This document shows, piece after piece, positions 50,288 through 58,538 of a stretch of 64,000 nucleotides of DNA. Source of the DNA: JABAYQ01 sp049890095 (GTDB taxonomy: Bacteria > Bacteroidota > Bacteroidia > Flavobacteriales > UBA7312); assembly GCA_049890095.1 (NCBI GenBank), contig JBMHCD010000005.1:1-64000 (forward strand), written 5' to 3'. The stretch's first letter is position 1. The number at the start of each line of letters is the position of its first letter. A model generated the notes under the pieces. It did not search any database, had not been told where the DNA came from, and worked only from the letters and a program-made list of their open reading frames with translations. A program made the position numbers and the translations under genes.

Positions 50288-50671
50288 ATGGCTAAATCAA
50301 ATCAGAAAAAAAGAAATGTTAAAGTTGAAGCTATAGGTCAAGCTCACATTCAAGCTACCTTTAACAATATTATTATTTCATTAACTAACAATCAGGGTCA
50401 AGTTATTTCTTGGTCTTCTGCTGGTAAAATGGGATTTAGAGGGTCTAAAAAGAATACTCCTTATGCAGCTCAAACTGCGGCTGAAGACTGTGCTTTAAAA
50501 GCTCATGAGGCAGGATTACGCAAGGTAAAAGTATATGTCAAAGGACCAGGAGCAGGTAGAGAGTCTGCTATAAGAACTTTGCATAATAATGGAATTGTAG
50601 TAACTGAAATTATTGATGTTACTCCAATCCCACACAACGGATGTCGTCCTCCTAAAAGACGTAGAGTTTGA
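50288..50671 (+). CDS. rpsK: 30S ribosomal protein S11
   Basis: uS11, 127 residues, on the platform of the 30S subunit. AHIQATFNNIIISLTN, GKMGFRGSKKNTPYAAQ and DVTPIPHNGCRPPKRRRV are diagnostic. Confidence 0.98.
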   Translation: MAKSNQKKRNVKVEAIGQAHIQATFNNIIISLTNNQGQVISWSSAGKMGFRGSKKNTPYAAQTAAEDCALKAHEAGLRKVKVYVKGPGAGRESAIRTLHNNGIVVTEIIDVTPIPHNGCRPPKRRRV

Positions 50672-50700
50672 TTCATTTTTAAATTATAAAAATTAAATAA

Positions 50701-51303
50701 ATGGCAAGATATAGAGGTCCACAATCAAAAATCGCTCGTCGATTCAACGAGCCAATTTTTGGTCCAGACAAAGCACTAGAAAGAAAAAGCTACGGTCCAG
50801 GACAACATGGTAATAATCGCAGAAATAAAAAATCTGAATACGCTGGACAATTAGCTGAAAAGCAAAAAGCAAAATATACTTATGGTATTTTAGAGAAGCA
50901 ATTTTCTAACTTGTTTAAAGAAGCTTCCAGAAGAAAGGGTATTACAGGTGAAATTTTACTCCAGCTTTGTGAAGCTAGATTAGATAATATTGTTTATAGA
51001 CTAGGAATTGCTCCTACAAGAAGAGCAGCAAGACAACTTGTAACTCATAGACATATTACAGTAAATGGTCAGGTATTAAATATACCTTCCTATTCTGTTA
51101 ATCTAGGTGACCTAATAGCTGTACGTGAAAAGTCTAAATCATTGGAAGCTATTTCAACTTCTTTAGCAAATACTACAGAAAGATGTGAATATGTTGAATG
51201 GAACCCAGATAATATGGTTGGCAAGCTTGTTGCTATACCACAACGTGAACAAATTTCAGAGAATATAAAGGAACAATTAATTGTTGAACTATATTCTAAA
51301 TAA
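50701..51303 (+). CDS. rpsD: 30S ribosomal protein S4
   Basis: uS4, 200 residues, a primary 16S binder. MARYRGPQSKIARRFNE at the start; the S4 RNA-binding domain (about 92-155) has RLDNIVYRLGIAPTRRAARQLVTHRHI (quoted in part). The N-terminal Cys zinc cluster seen in some bacteria is absent. Confidence 0.98.
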   Translation: MARYRGPQSKIARRFNEPIFGPDKALERKSYGPGQHGNNRRNKKSEYAGQLAEKQKAKYTYGILEKQFSNLFKEASRRKGITGEILLQLCEARLDNIVYRLGIAPTRRAARQLVTHRHITVNGQVLNIPSYSVNLGDLIAVREKSKSLEAISTSLANTTERCEYVEWNPDNMVGKLVAIPQREQISENIKEQLIVELYSK

Positions 51304-51327
51304 TAATTTAAATTACACCCATTAACT

Positions 51328-52317
51328 ATGGCAATTTTAGATTTTCAAAGACCAGATAAAGTATACATGATTGAATCAACAAATTCAATTGGTAACTTCG
51401 AATTCCGACCACTTGAACCAGGGTACGGTCTAACAGTTGGTAACGCATTAAGAAGAGTTCTACTTTCATCCTTAGAAGGTTTTGCAATAACTTCCATAAA
51501 GATTGAAGGAGTAGATCATGAATTTTCTACTATCAAAGGAGTAGTTGAAGATGTTGCTGAAATGATTCTTAATTTCAAACAAGTTCGTTTAAAGCAACAA
51601 ATAGAGGATGATAATACTGAAAAAGTACTTGTGAAAATAAGTGGAAAAGATCAGTTTACTGCTGGAGATATTGGCAAAAGCTTATCAAGTTTTCAGATTT
51701 TAAACCCTGATTTGGTGATTTGTAATTTAGACCCTTCAGTTTCTTTAGAATTAGAACTTAATATTGAAAAGGGTAGAGGATATGTACCTTCTGAAGAAAA
51801 CAAAAAAAATGCAGCAATTGGAACAATAGCAATAGATTCTATTTTTACTCCAATTAGAAATGTAAAGTTTAGTGTTGAAAACTTTCGTGTTGAACAAAAA
51901 ACTGATTTCGAAAAATTGATTTTTGAAATAGAAACAGATGGATCAATTCATCCAAAAGATGCATTAACTGAAGCTGCTAAAATATTAATTCAGCACTTTA
52001 TGTTATTTGCTGATGATAATGTTACATTTGAAAAAACTGAAGCTGATTCGACTCATGAGTTCGATGAAGATACTCTTCACATGCGTCAGTTATTAAAAAC
52101 TAAGTTGACTGATATGGAATTATCTGTAAGGGCACTTAATTGTTTAAAAACAGCGGAAGTTGAAACATTAGGAGAGTTAGTATCTTTCAATAAAAGCGAT
52201 TTATTGAAATTTAGAAATTTTGGTAAAAAATCGTTAACTGAATTAGAGGAAATGGTTTTAATTAAAGGTCTTTCATTTGGAATGGATGTAGCCAAATTTA
52301 ATTTAGATAAAGAGTAA
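51328..52317 (+). CDS. rpoA: DNA-directed RNA polymerase alpha subunit
   Basis: 329 residues. The N-terminal dimerisation domain (1-230) has LEPGYGLTVGNALRRVLLSSL. The C-terminal domain (about 250-315) has LSVRALNCLKTAEVETLGEL and FGKKSLTELEEMV, the UP-element and activator-binding surface. Stands between rpsD and rplQ as usual. Confidence 0.98.
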   Translation: MAILDFQRPDKVYMIESTNSIGNFEFRPLEPGYGLTVGNALRRVLLSSLEGFAITSIKIEGVDHEFSTIKGVVEDVAEMILNFKQVRLKQQIEDDNTEKVLVKISGKDQFTAGDIGKSLSSFQILNPDLVICNLDPSVSLELELNIEKGRGYVPSEENKKNAAIGTIAIDSIFTPIRNVKFSVENFRVEQKTDFEKLIFEIETDGSIHPKDALTEAAKILIQHFMLFADDNVTFEKTEADSTHEFDEDTLHMRQLLKTKLTDMELSVRALNCLKTAEVETLGELVSFNKSDLLKFRNFGKKSLTELEEMVLIKGLSFGMDVAKFNLDKE

Positions 52318-52318
52318 A

Positions 52319-52921
52319 ATGAGACACGGTAAGAAAAATAATCATTTAGGTAGAAAGTCTGCACATAGAAAAGCTATGCTTTCAAACATGGCCTGTTCAT
52401 TGATTGAACATAAAAGAATAAAAACTACTGTTGCAAAAGCTAAAGCGTTAAGAAAATACGTAGAGCCATTAATTACAAAATCTAAGAATGATACAACACA
52501 TTCAAGAAGAGTAGTTTTTAGCTATTTAAGACAAAAACAAGCAATTACTGAACTTTTTGGTGATGTAGCTGCAAAGGTTGCTGGAAGAGATGGTGGGTAC
52601 ACAAGAATCCTTCGAACGCACAATCGTTTGGGTGACAATGCAGAAATGTGTTTCATCGAATTAGTTGATTACAATGATTCTTATACAACTGATAAGCCAA
52701 AGAAGAAAGCTAAATCAACTAGAAGGTCTGGTTCTAAAAAGACTGTTGATGTTGCTCCTGCTGTTGAGGAGGCTACTGTTGTTGAAGAAAAAGAGTCGTC
52801 AGCTGAAATTGAAACAAAAGAAGAATCTACTCAAGATGTTAAAGCTGATACTTCTGTTGAAAATGCAACTGATGAAGAAACTGATACAGAAAGCAACGAA
52901 GACGAAAAAGAAAGTAAATAA
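52319..52921 (+). CDS. rplQ: 50S ribosomal protein L17 with long acidic tail
   Basis: bL17, 200 residues. The core (1-116) is standard (MRHGKKNNHLGRKSAHRKAML, RTTVAKAK-like KTTVAKAKALRKYVEPL, GGYTRILRTHNRLGDNAEM). A short basic linker (KPKKKAKSTRRSGSKK) is followed by about 65 residues made almost only of Glu, Asp, Thr, Ser, Val and Ala. Such tails occur in Bacteroidota L17. It starts 1 nt after rpoA and ends the cluster; a strong terminator follows. Confidence 0.96.
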   Translation: MRHGKKNNHLGRKSAHRKAMLSNMACSLIEHKRIKTTVAKAKALRKYVEPLITKSKNDTTHSRRVVFSYLRQKQAITELFGDVAAKVAGRDGGYTRILRTHNRLGDNAEMCFIELVDYNDSYTTDKPKKKAKSTRRSGSKKTVDVAPAVEEATVVEEKESSAEIETKEESTQDVKADTSVENATDEETDTESNEDEKESK

Positions 52922-52947
52922 GTCTTTAAATTTTTAATATACACTTA

Positions 52948-52983
52948 AAAGGATAAAGCGTTTTTCGTTTTATCCTTTTTTTT
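52948..52983 (+). terminator. Strong rho-independent terminator of the ribosomal cluster
   Basis: AAAGGATAAA-GCG (52948-52960) pairs with CGT-TTTATCCTTT (52966-52978) with one G-T pair and a TTTTT loop; an unbroken T-run follows to 52983. It lies 27 nt after rplQ and just before carA. Confidence 0.85.
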
Positions 52984-52990
52984 ATTTTTG
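52983..52990 (+). promoter_or_regulatory. carA: TAnnTTTG element almost touching the carA start
   Basis: TATTTTTG begins in the last T of the terminator run and ends 6 nt before the carA ATG at 52997. The -33 region would fall inside the terminator stem-loop and has only TTTTTCG. Confidence 0.45.
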
Positions 52991-52996
52991 CAACTA

Positions 52997-54115
52997 ATGA
53001 AAATGAAATATAAAAATAAGAAAGAAGCTAAACTTGTTCTTGAAGATGGAACGGTTTTTTTTGGAAATGCAGTAGGAAAAATTGGTGTTGCAACTGGCGA
53101 AATTTGTTTTAATACGGGTATGACAGGTTATCAAGAGATTTTCACAGATCCTTCATACTTTGGTCAAATTATGTTAACTACTAATGCTCATATCGGAAAT
53201 TATGGTATTCATAATGAGGAAGTAGAATCTGACAGTACTAAAATTAGTGGATTGATCTGTAAAAACTTTAACGAGTTATATTCTAGAGTTGATGCTGATA
53301 TGAGTATTCAAGATTATTTTGAATCAGAAAATTTAGTTGGAATTTCGGATGTAGATACAAGAGCCTTGGTGAGACATATCAGAGACAAAGGTGCAATGAA
53401 TGGTATAATTTCTTCCGATAATTTAGATGTTGATTATTTACAACAAAAGCTTAAAGAGGTTCCTTCAATGGAAGGATTACAATTATGTGATAAGGTGTCT
53501 ACTAAAAGTCCATATTATTTCGGCGATGAAAATGCAGACATTAAAATAGCGGTATTAGATCTTGGTGTGAAAAAAAATATTTTAAGATGTTTAGCAGATA
53601 GAGGATGTTATTTAAAAGTATTTCCTTGGAATACCTCTTATGAAGATATGAAAGCTTGGAATCCAGATGGGTTTTTCTTATCAAACGGACCTGGAGATCC
53701 ATCAATGATGCCAAATGTTATTTTAAATGTTAAAAAGATAACTGATACTGCCATTCCAACTTTTGGAATTTGCTTAGGGCATCAAGCACTTGCTCTTTCT
53801 GAAGGCATAAAAACGTTTAAAATGCATAATGGACATAGGGGAATAAATCATCCTGTCAAAAATTTAGAGACTGGCAAATGTGAGGTAACCTCTCAAAATC
53901 ATGGTTTTGGAATTATTGCTAAAGATGTATATGATCACCCTGTTGTTGAAGTTACTCATGTAAACTTGAATGATGATACAATTGAGGGAATAAAGATTGA
54001 AAGTAAAAACGCATTTTCAGTTCAATATCATCCAGAATCATCACCAGGGCCTCATGATTCAAGGTATTTATTTGATCAATTTATTAACCTTATCAATACA
54101 AATAAAAATGAGTAA
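52997..54115 (+). CDS. carA: Carbamoyl-phosphate synthase small subunit
   Basis: Glutaminase subunit that supplies ammonia to CarB for arginine and pyrimidine synthesis. 372 residues from ATG 52997 (a TTG at 52988 lies in the promoter element and ATG 53003 is an alternative). The N-terminal CPSase domain has VLEDGTVFFGNAVG and TGMTGYQEIFTDPSY. The class I amidotransferase domain has nucleophile Cys259 in GICLGHQA and His345/Glu347 in QYHPESSPGPHDS. carB is not adjacent; eno follows with an 8-nt overlap. Confidence 0.97.
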   Translation: MKMKYKNKKEAKLVLEDGTVFFGNAVGKIGVATGEICFNTGMTGYQEIFTDPSYFGQIMLTTNAHIGNYGIHNEEVESDSTKISGLICKNFNELYSRVDADMSIQDYFESENLVGISDVDTRALVRHIRDKGAMNGIISSDNLDVDYLQQKLKEVPSMEGLQLCDKVSTKSPYYFGDENADIKIAVLDLGVKKNILRCLADRGCYLKVFPWNTSYEDMKAWNPDGFFLSNGPGDPSMMPNVILNVKKITDTAIPTFGICLGHQALALSEGIKTFKMHNGHRGINHPVKNLETGKCEVTSQNHGFGIIAKDVYDHPVVEVTHVNLNDDTIEGIKIESKNAFSVQYHPESSPGPHDSRYLFDQFINLINTNKNE

Positions 54116-55397
54116 AATTATTTCTTTACATGCTAGGCAAATATTGGATTCTAGAGGAAATCCGACTATTGAAGCAGATGTTGTAACAGAAAATGGCTAT
54201 AAAGGAAGGGCTGCAGTTCCTTCTGGAGCATCAACAGGAAAACATGAGGCTGTTGAACTGAGAGATGGAGATAAAAAAACTTATCTTGGGAAGGGAGTTC
54301 TTAAGGCAGTAAATAATGTTAATACTTTAATAGCCAATGAGCTTAAAGGCTTTGAAGTAAGTGATCAGACTTTAATTGATCAAAAAATGATAGATTTGGA
54401 TGGTACAACAAACAAATCTGTTCTTGGTGCAAATGCAATTTTAGCAGTTTCAATGGCTGTTGCTAAGGCTGCCGCAAGTGAAAACGACAAACATTTATTT
54501 CAATATTTTGGTGGTAATAATGCTAAGATATTACCAGTTCCGATGATGAATATATTAAATGGAGGTTCTCATGCCGATAATAGTATAGATTTTCAGGAAT
54601 TTATGGTTATGCCTGTAGGAGCTGAATCATTTAGTCAAGCTCTACAAATGGGTACAGAGGTTTTTCATCATTTGAAATCTGTTTTAAATCAAAAAGGGTT
54701 TTCAACAAATGTTGGTGATGAAGGTGGTTTTGCTCCAAATTTAGGTTCAAACACAGAAGCTATAGAATATGTTTTGAAGGCAATTGAAAAGGCTGGATAT
54801 AGACCAGGTGAAGATATGTTTATAGCAATGGATGCTGCATCTTCTGAGTTTTATAATGCTGATGAAAACGTATATCATTTTCATCAATCAACTGGCGATA
54901 AGTTATCACCTTCTGATATGGTTGCTTTTTGGAAAGATTGGTCAAACAAATATCCAATTTTATCAATAGAAGATGGACTTGATGAAGATGACTGGAGCGG
55001 ATGGAGTCAATTAACAAAAGAAATTGGAGATAAAGTTCAATTAGTTGGTGATGATTTATTTGTGACTAATGTTGAAAGGTTATCCAGAGGAATAGAGTCT
55101 TCAATTGCTAATTCTATTTTAGTAAAGGTAAATCAGATTGGTTCGCTCACAGAAACTATTAAGGCTGTAGAAATGGCACATTCTAATTCATTCACATCTG
55201 TAATGAGTCATCGTTCAGGAGAAACAGAAGATACTACAATTGCAGACCTTGCAGTAGCATTAAATACAGGTCAAATAAAAACTGGTTCAGCATCAAGATC
55301 AGACAGAATGGCAAAGTACAATCAACTTCTTCGTATAGAAGAGATACTAGGAAATGATGCAATATACCCTGGTAAATCATTTAAGTTCTTAAAATAA
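54108..55397 (+). CDS. eno: Enolase
   Basis: Interconverts 2-phosphoglycerate and phosphoenolpyruvate in glycolysis. 429 residues from ATG 54108 (MSKIISLHARQILDSRGNPTIE), overlapping the carA end by 8 nt. SGASTGKHEAVELRDGD, GDEGGFAPNL, SIEDGLDEDDW and the signature VNQIGSLTETI plus MSHRSGETEDTTIADLAV are complete. Followed by gltA after 7 nt, so carA-eno-gltA appear to form one transcript. Confidence 0.98.
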   Translation: MSKIISLHARQILDSRGNPTIEADVVTENGYKGRAAVPSGASTGKHEAVELRDGDKKTYLGKGVLKAVNNVNTLIANELKGFEVSDQTLIDQKMIDLDGTTNKSVLGANAILAVSMAVAKAAASENDKHLFQYFGGNNAKILPVPMMNILNGGSHADNSIDFQEFMVMPVGAESFSQALQMGTEVFHHLKSVLNQKGFSTNVGDEGGFAPNLGSNTEAIEYVLKAIEKAGYRPGEDMFIAMDAASSEFYNADENVYHFHQSTGDKLSPSDMVAFWKDWSNKYPILSIEDGLDEDDWSGWSQLTKEIGDKVQLVGDDLFVTNVERLSRGIESSIANSILVKVNQIGSLTETIKAVEMAHSNSFTSVMSHRSGETEDTTIADLAVALNTGQIKTGSASRSDRMAKYNQLLRIEEILGNDAIYPGKSFKFLK

Positions 55398-55404
55398 AAT
55401 AATC

Positions 55405-56691
55405 ATGTCTAAAAATGCAGAGTTGAAATTCGATGGAAATACGTACAAAATTCCTGTTGTACAAGGAACAGAGAACGAATTAGCACTTGATATAAGTAGA
55501 TTAAGGTCTGAATCTGGTTTAATCACTATAGACAGAGGTTTTAAAAATACTGGATCTACAGAAAGTTCGATTACCTTTTTAAATGGTGAAAAGGGTGTAT
55601 TACAATATAGAGGTTATTCAATTGAGGAGTTAGCTGAACAATCAACATTTACTGAAGTTGCTTTTTTGTTAATTTATGGTGAGTTGCCAACTAGTGAGCA
55701 ATTAGAAATGTTCAAAGAAAGTATTGTAAAACATACTCTTGTACATGAAGATGTAAAATCTATCTTAGATGGGTTCCCTTCAAAATCACACCCAATGGGC
55801 GTATTGTCTTCATTAGTTTCTTCACTAACAGCTTTTTATCCAAAATCATTAGATCCAAATCGATCTGTTGAAGAAGTAAATGGCACCGTCATAAGAATTT
55901 TAGCAAAATTACCAACATTAGCAGCTTGGAGTTATAAGAATAGAACTAGACAACCAATTATATACCCCAAAAACAGTTTGGATTATTGTTCTAATTTTTT
56001 GAGAATGATGTTTGCTTTACCAACAGAGGAATATAAAGTAAACCCTGTTGTTTCTAAAGCTTTAGATAAATTATTGATTTTACATGCTGATCATGAACAA
56101 AATTGTTCAGCGTCAACTGTTCGATTGGTAGGTTCATCACATGCAAGTTTATATGCTTCTATTTCAGCAGGAATTGCTGCTTTATGGGGACCACTTCATG
56201 GAGGTGCTAATCAAGCAGTAATAGAAATGTTGGAGAACATCAGAAAAGATGGTGGTGATATTGCTAAGTACATTGATAAGGCAAAAGATAAAACAGATCC
56301 TTTTAGATTAATGGGGTTTGGACATAGAGTTTACAAAAACTTTGATCCAAGAGCTACTATTATTAAAAAGACCGCTGATGAAGTATTAGCGGAATTAGGA
56401 GTGAAAGATCCTGTTTTAGATATTGCAAAAGAATTGGAAGCAATTGCCTTAAGTGATCCTTATTTTATTGAAAGAGGGTTATATCCAAATGTTGATTTTT
56501 ATTCAGGAATTATTTACAGAGCATTGGGTATACCAACGGACATGTTTACTGTTATGTTTGCATTAGGAAGATTACCGGGATGGGTAGCTCAATGGAAAGA
56601 AATGAGAGAAAACAAAGAACCAATTGGAAGACCAAGACAAGTTTATACAGGGCATGTCAAAAGAGATTATGTTCCAATTGATAAAAGATAA
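55405..56691 (+). CDS. gltA: Citrate synthase (type II)
   Basis: Condenses oxaloacetate and acetyl-CoA, first step of the TCA cycle. 428 residues, the long hexameric type found in Gram-negative bacteria, with the N-terminal beta region (AELKFDGNTYKIPV). The catalytic His regions LHADHEQNCSAST, WGPLHGGANQAVIEML and GFGHRVYKNFDPRA, and Asp in NVDFYSGIIYRALGI are in place. Followed by a strong terminator. Confidence 0.97.
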   Translation: MSKNAELKFDGNTYKIPVVQGTENELALDISRLRSESGLITIDRGFKNTGSTESSITFLNGEKGVLQYRGYSIEELAEQSTFTEVAFLLIYGELPTSEQLEMFKESIVKHTLVHEDVKSILDGFPSKSHPMGVLSSLVSSLTAFYPKSLDPNRSVEEVNGTVIRILAKLPTLAAWSYKNRTRQPIIYPKNSLDYCSNFLRMMFALPTEEYKVNPVVSKALDKLLILHADHEQNCSASTVRLVGSSHASLYASISAGIAALWGPLHGGANQAVIEMLENIRKDGGDIAKYIDKAKDKTDPFRLMGFGHRVYKNFDPRATIIKKTADEVLAELGVKDPVLDIAKELEAIALSDPYFIERGLYPNVDFYSGIIYRALGIPTDMFTVMFALGRLPGWVAQWKEMRENKEPIGRPRQVYTGHVKRDYVPIDKR

Positions 56692-56707
56692 TTTGATAAA
56701 ATCAGTC

Positions 56708-56739
56708 AAAAAGGCAATCGTAAACGATTGCCTTTTTTT
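56708..56739 (+). terminator. Strong rho-independent terminator after gltA
   Basis: GGCAATCG-TAAA-CGATTGCC (56713-56732) is a perfect 8-bp stem with a 4-nt loop, flanked by A5 upstream and T7 downstream. It ends carA-eno-gltA 17 nt after the stop. The A- and T-runs would also let it work leftward. Confidence 0.9.
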
Positions 56740-56746
56740 ATCTTTG
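56739..56746 (+). promoter_or_regulatory. TAnnTTTG element almost touching the ubiD-type start
   Basis: TATCTTTG starts in the last T of the gltA terminator and ends 4 nt before the ATG at 56751. The -33 zone would lie inside the terminator stem and has no TTTG. Confidence 0.45.
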
Positions 56747-56750
56747 TACC

Positions 56751-58538
56751 ATGGCTTATAGATCCCTTAATGAATGTATTAAAGAATTAGAAAAAAACGG
56801 AATGTTAATCCGTATTAAAGAAGAAGTGGATCCATATTTGGAAATGTCTGCTATTCATCAAATGGTATTTAAAAAATATAAAAAAGCGGTTTTCTTTGAA
56901 AGGGTAAAAGGCAGTAAATATCAAGCAGTTTCCAATTTATTTGGCACATTGGAGCAAAGTAAGTTTATATTTCGAAAAAACATTAGCCCAGTAAAAGGAT
57001 TGGTTTCTTTGAAAGGAGATCCTTCTCAAGCATTAAAAAAACCTTTTACTTATCTTAAATCTATCCTAACAGCCCCATTTGCTTTGCCAATAAAAAAATG
57101 GAAAGATTCATTTGAAGAAATTAATATTTCTGATATTCCTCAAATTCAATGTTGGCCTATGGATGGTGGACCTTTTGTAACCTTACCTCAAGTTTTCTCG
57201 GAAGATATAGGTAACCCAGGAGTTCTTAATTCAAATTTGGGAATGTATAGAATTCAATTAGGAGGTAACGAATATGAGCAAGATAAAGAAATAGGGTTGC
57301 ATTATCAGATTCATAGAGGAATAGGTGTTCATCAAACAAAAGCTAATCAAAAAGGACTTCCATTAAAGGTAAGTATATTTGTTGGAGGTCCACCAGCTCA
57401 TTCATTAGCAGCTGTAATGCCTTTACCTGAAGGGATGAGTGAATTGACATTTGCAGGAATTATGTCTGGAAGAAATTTTAGATATGTTAGAAAGAATGGT
57501 TACGTTTTATCTACTGATGCAGACTTTGTAATTTGTGGTGAAATTTTTGCTGATCAAGTAAAACCTGAAGGCCCTTTTGGAGATCATTTAGGCTATTATA
57601 GTCTAACCCATGATTTTCCGGTTATGAAAGTAGATAAAGTATATGCAAAAAAGAATGCAATATGGCCATTTACTGTTGTGGGAAGACCACCACAAGAAGA
57701 TAGTCAATTTGGTGCTTTAATTCATGAAATAACCGATGGTATAATTCCTACCGAAATCCCTGGACTAAAATCAGTAAATGCAGTTGATGAGGCAGGTGTA
57801 CATCCCTTACTTTTAGCTATAGGGAGTGAACGATACACACCTTTTAATCCAAACAGAAAACCTCAAGAAATACTTACCATAGCTAATCATATTTTAGGTA
57901 AAGGCCAGCTAAGTTTAGCAAAGTACTTGTTTATAGTTGCTGGTGAGGACAATCCTAATTTAAATGTTCAAAATGAATATGAGTTTTTTCAGCACTTTTT
58001 TGAAAGAGTAGATTGGTCTAGAGATCTTCATTTTCAAACTAAAACAACAATGGATACACTAGATTATAGTAGTACAGGCGAAATTAATGATGGATCTAAA
58101 GTTGTATGTGCTGCAGCAGGACCAGTATTGCGAATTTTAGCTAACGATTTACAAAATTGCAAATTTGCCGATAACTCTTTAAATCCTAAGTTAGTTATGC
58201 CTGGTGTTTTGGTAGTTCAATCTAAAAGTAATATTAAGGAACTATTGTCAAATCTTGAGCAATCAACATTGGAAGGAATAGCAATTATTACATTAGTGGA
58301 TGACAGTAATTTTGTTTCCGAAAATATAGAAAATTGGTTGTGGGCAACTTTTACTAGATCGAACCCTGCTGAAGATATCTTTGGTTTACACGAAAAAGTA
58401 GAAAATAAGCACTGGAGTTGTACAGTCCCTGTTATAGATGCAAGAATTAAAAAGCATCATGCTCCTATGCTAATAATGCCAGATGATGTGTTAGAAAAGG
58501 CAAAGCAAAAACTAGAAAGAGCAACAAATGAGAAATAA
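56751..58538 (+). CDS. UbiD-family prenyl-FMN-dependent decarboxylase
   Basis: 595 residues. The start MAYRSLNECIKELE is the usual UbiD opening, confirming ATG 56751. The prFMN/metal region has HYQIHRGIGVHQT and FVGGPPAHSLAAVMPLPEGMSE. The catalytic Glu273 is in KPEGPFGDHLGYYS, and QDSQFGAL-like EDSQFGALIHEIT follows. UbiD proteins decarboxylate aromatic acids in quinone synthesis. Since this genome has mqnB and mqnD, the most likely job is the decarboxylation step of futalosine-pathway menaquinone synthesis, but 4-hydroxy-3-polyprenylbenzoate decarboxylase or another aromatic substrate cannot be excluded. No UbiX partner in the window. It overlaps purT by 11 nt. Confidence 0.85.
   Translation: MAYRSLNECIKELEKNGMLIRIKEEVDPYLEMSAIHQMVFKKYKKAVFFERVKGSKYQAVSNLFGTLEQSKFIFRKNISPVKGLVSLKGDPSQALKKPFTYLKSILTAPFALPIKKWKDSFEEINISDIPQIQCWPMDGGPFVTLPQVFSEDIGNPGVLNSNLGMYRIQLGGNEYEQDKEIGLHYQIHRGIGVHQTKANQKGLPLKVSIFVGGPPAHSLAAVMPLPEGMSELTFAGIMSGRNFRYVRKNGYVLSTDADFVICGEIFADQVKPEGPFGDHLGYYSLTHDFPVMKVDKVYAKKNAIWPFTVVGRPPQEDSQFGALIHEITDGIIPTEIPGLKSVNAVDEAGVHPLLLAIGSERYTPFNPNRKPQEILTIANHILGKGQLSLAKYLFIVAGEDNPNLNVQNEYEFFQHFFERVDWSRDLHFQTKTTMDTLDYSSTGEINDGSKVVCAAAGPVLRILANDLQNCKFADNSLNPKLVMPGVLVVQSKSNIKELLSNLEQSTLEGIAIITLVDDSNFVSENIENWLWATFTRSNPAEDIFGLHEKVENKHWSCTVPVIDARIKKHHAPMLIMPDDVLEKAKQKLERATNEK

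Noticed and set aside
52665..52937. Leu/Lys-rich 90-residue ORF on the plus strand
   Set aside because: Frame-shifted shadow of the acidic rplQ tail; its Leu-rich look is an effect of GAA/GAT codons read out of frame.
52988..52996. TTG start for carA (MQLMKMK...)
   Set aside because: The TTG is part of the TATTTTTG promoter element. ATG 52997 is a better start.
53997..54107. N-terminal extension of enolase by 37 residues
   Set aside because: It is carA coding sequence in another frame. The conserved enolase start MSKIISLHARQ begins at ATG 54108.
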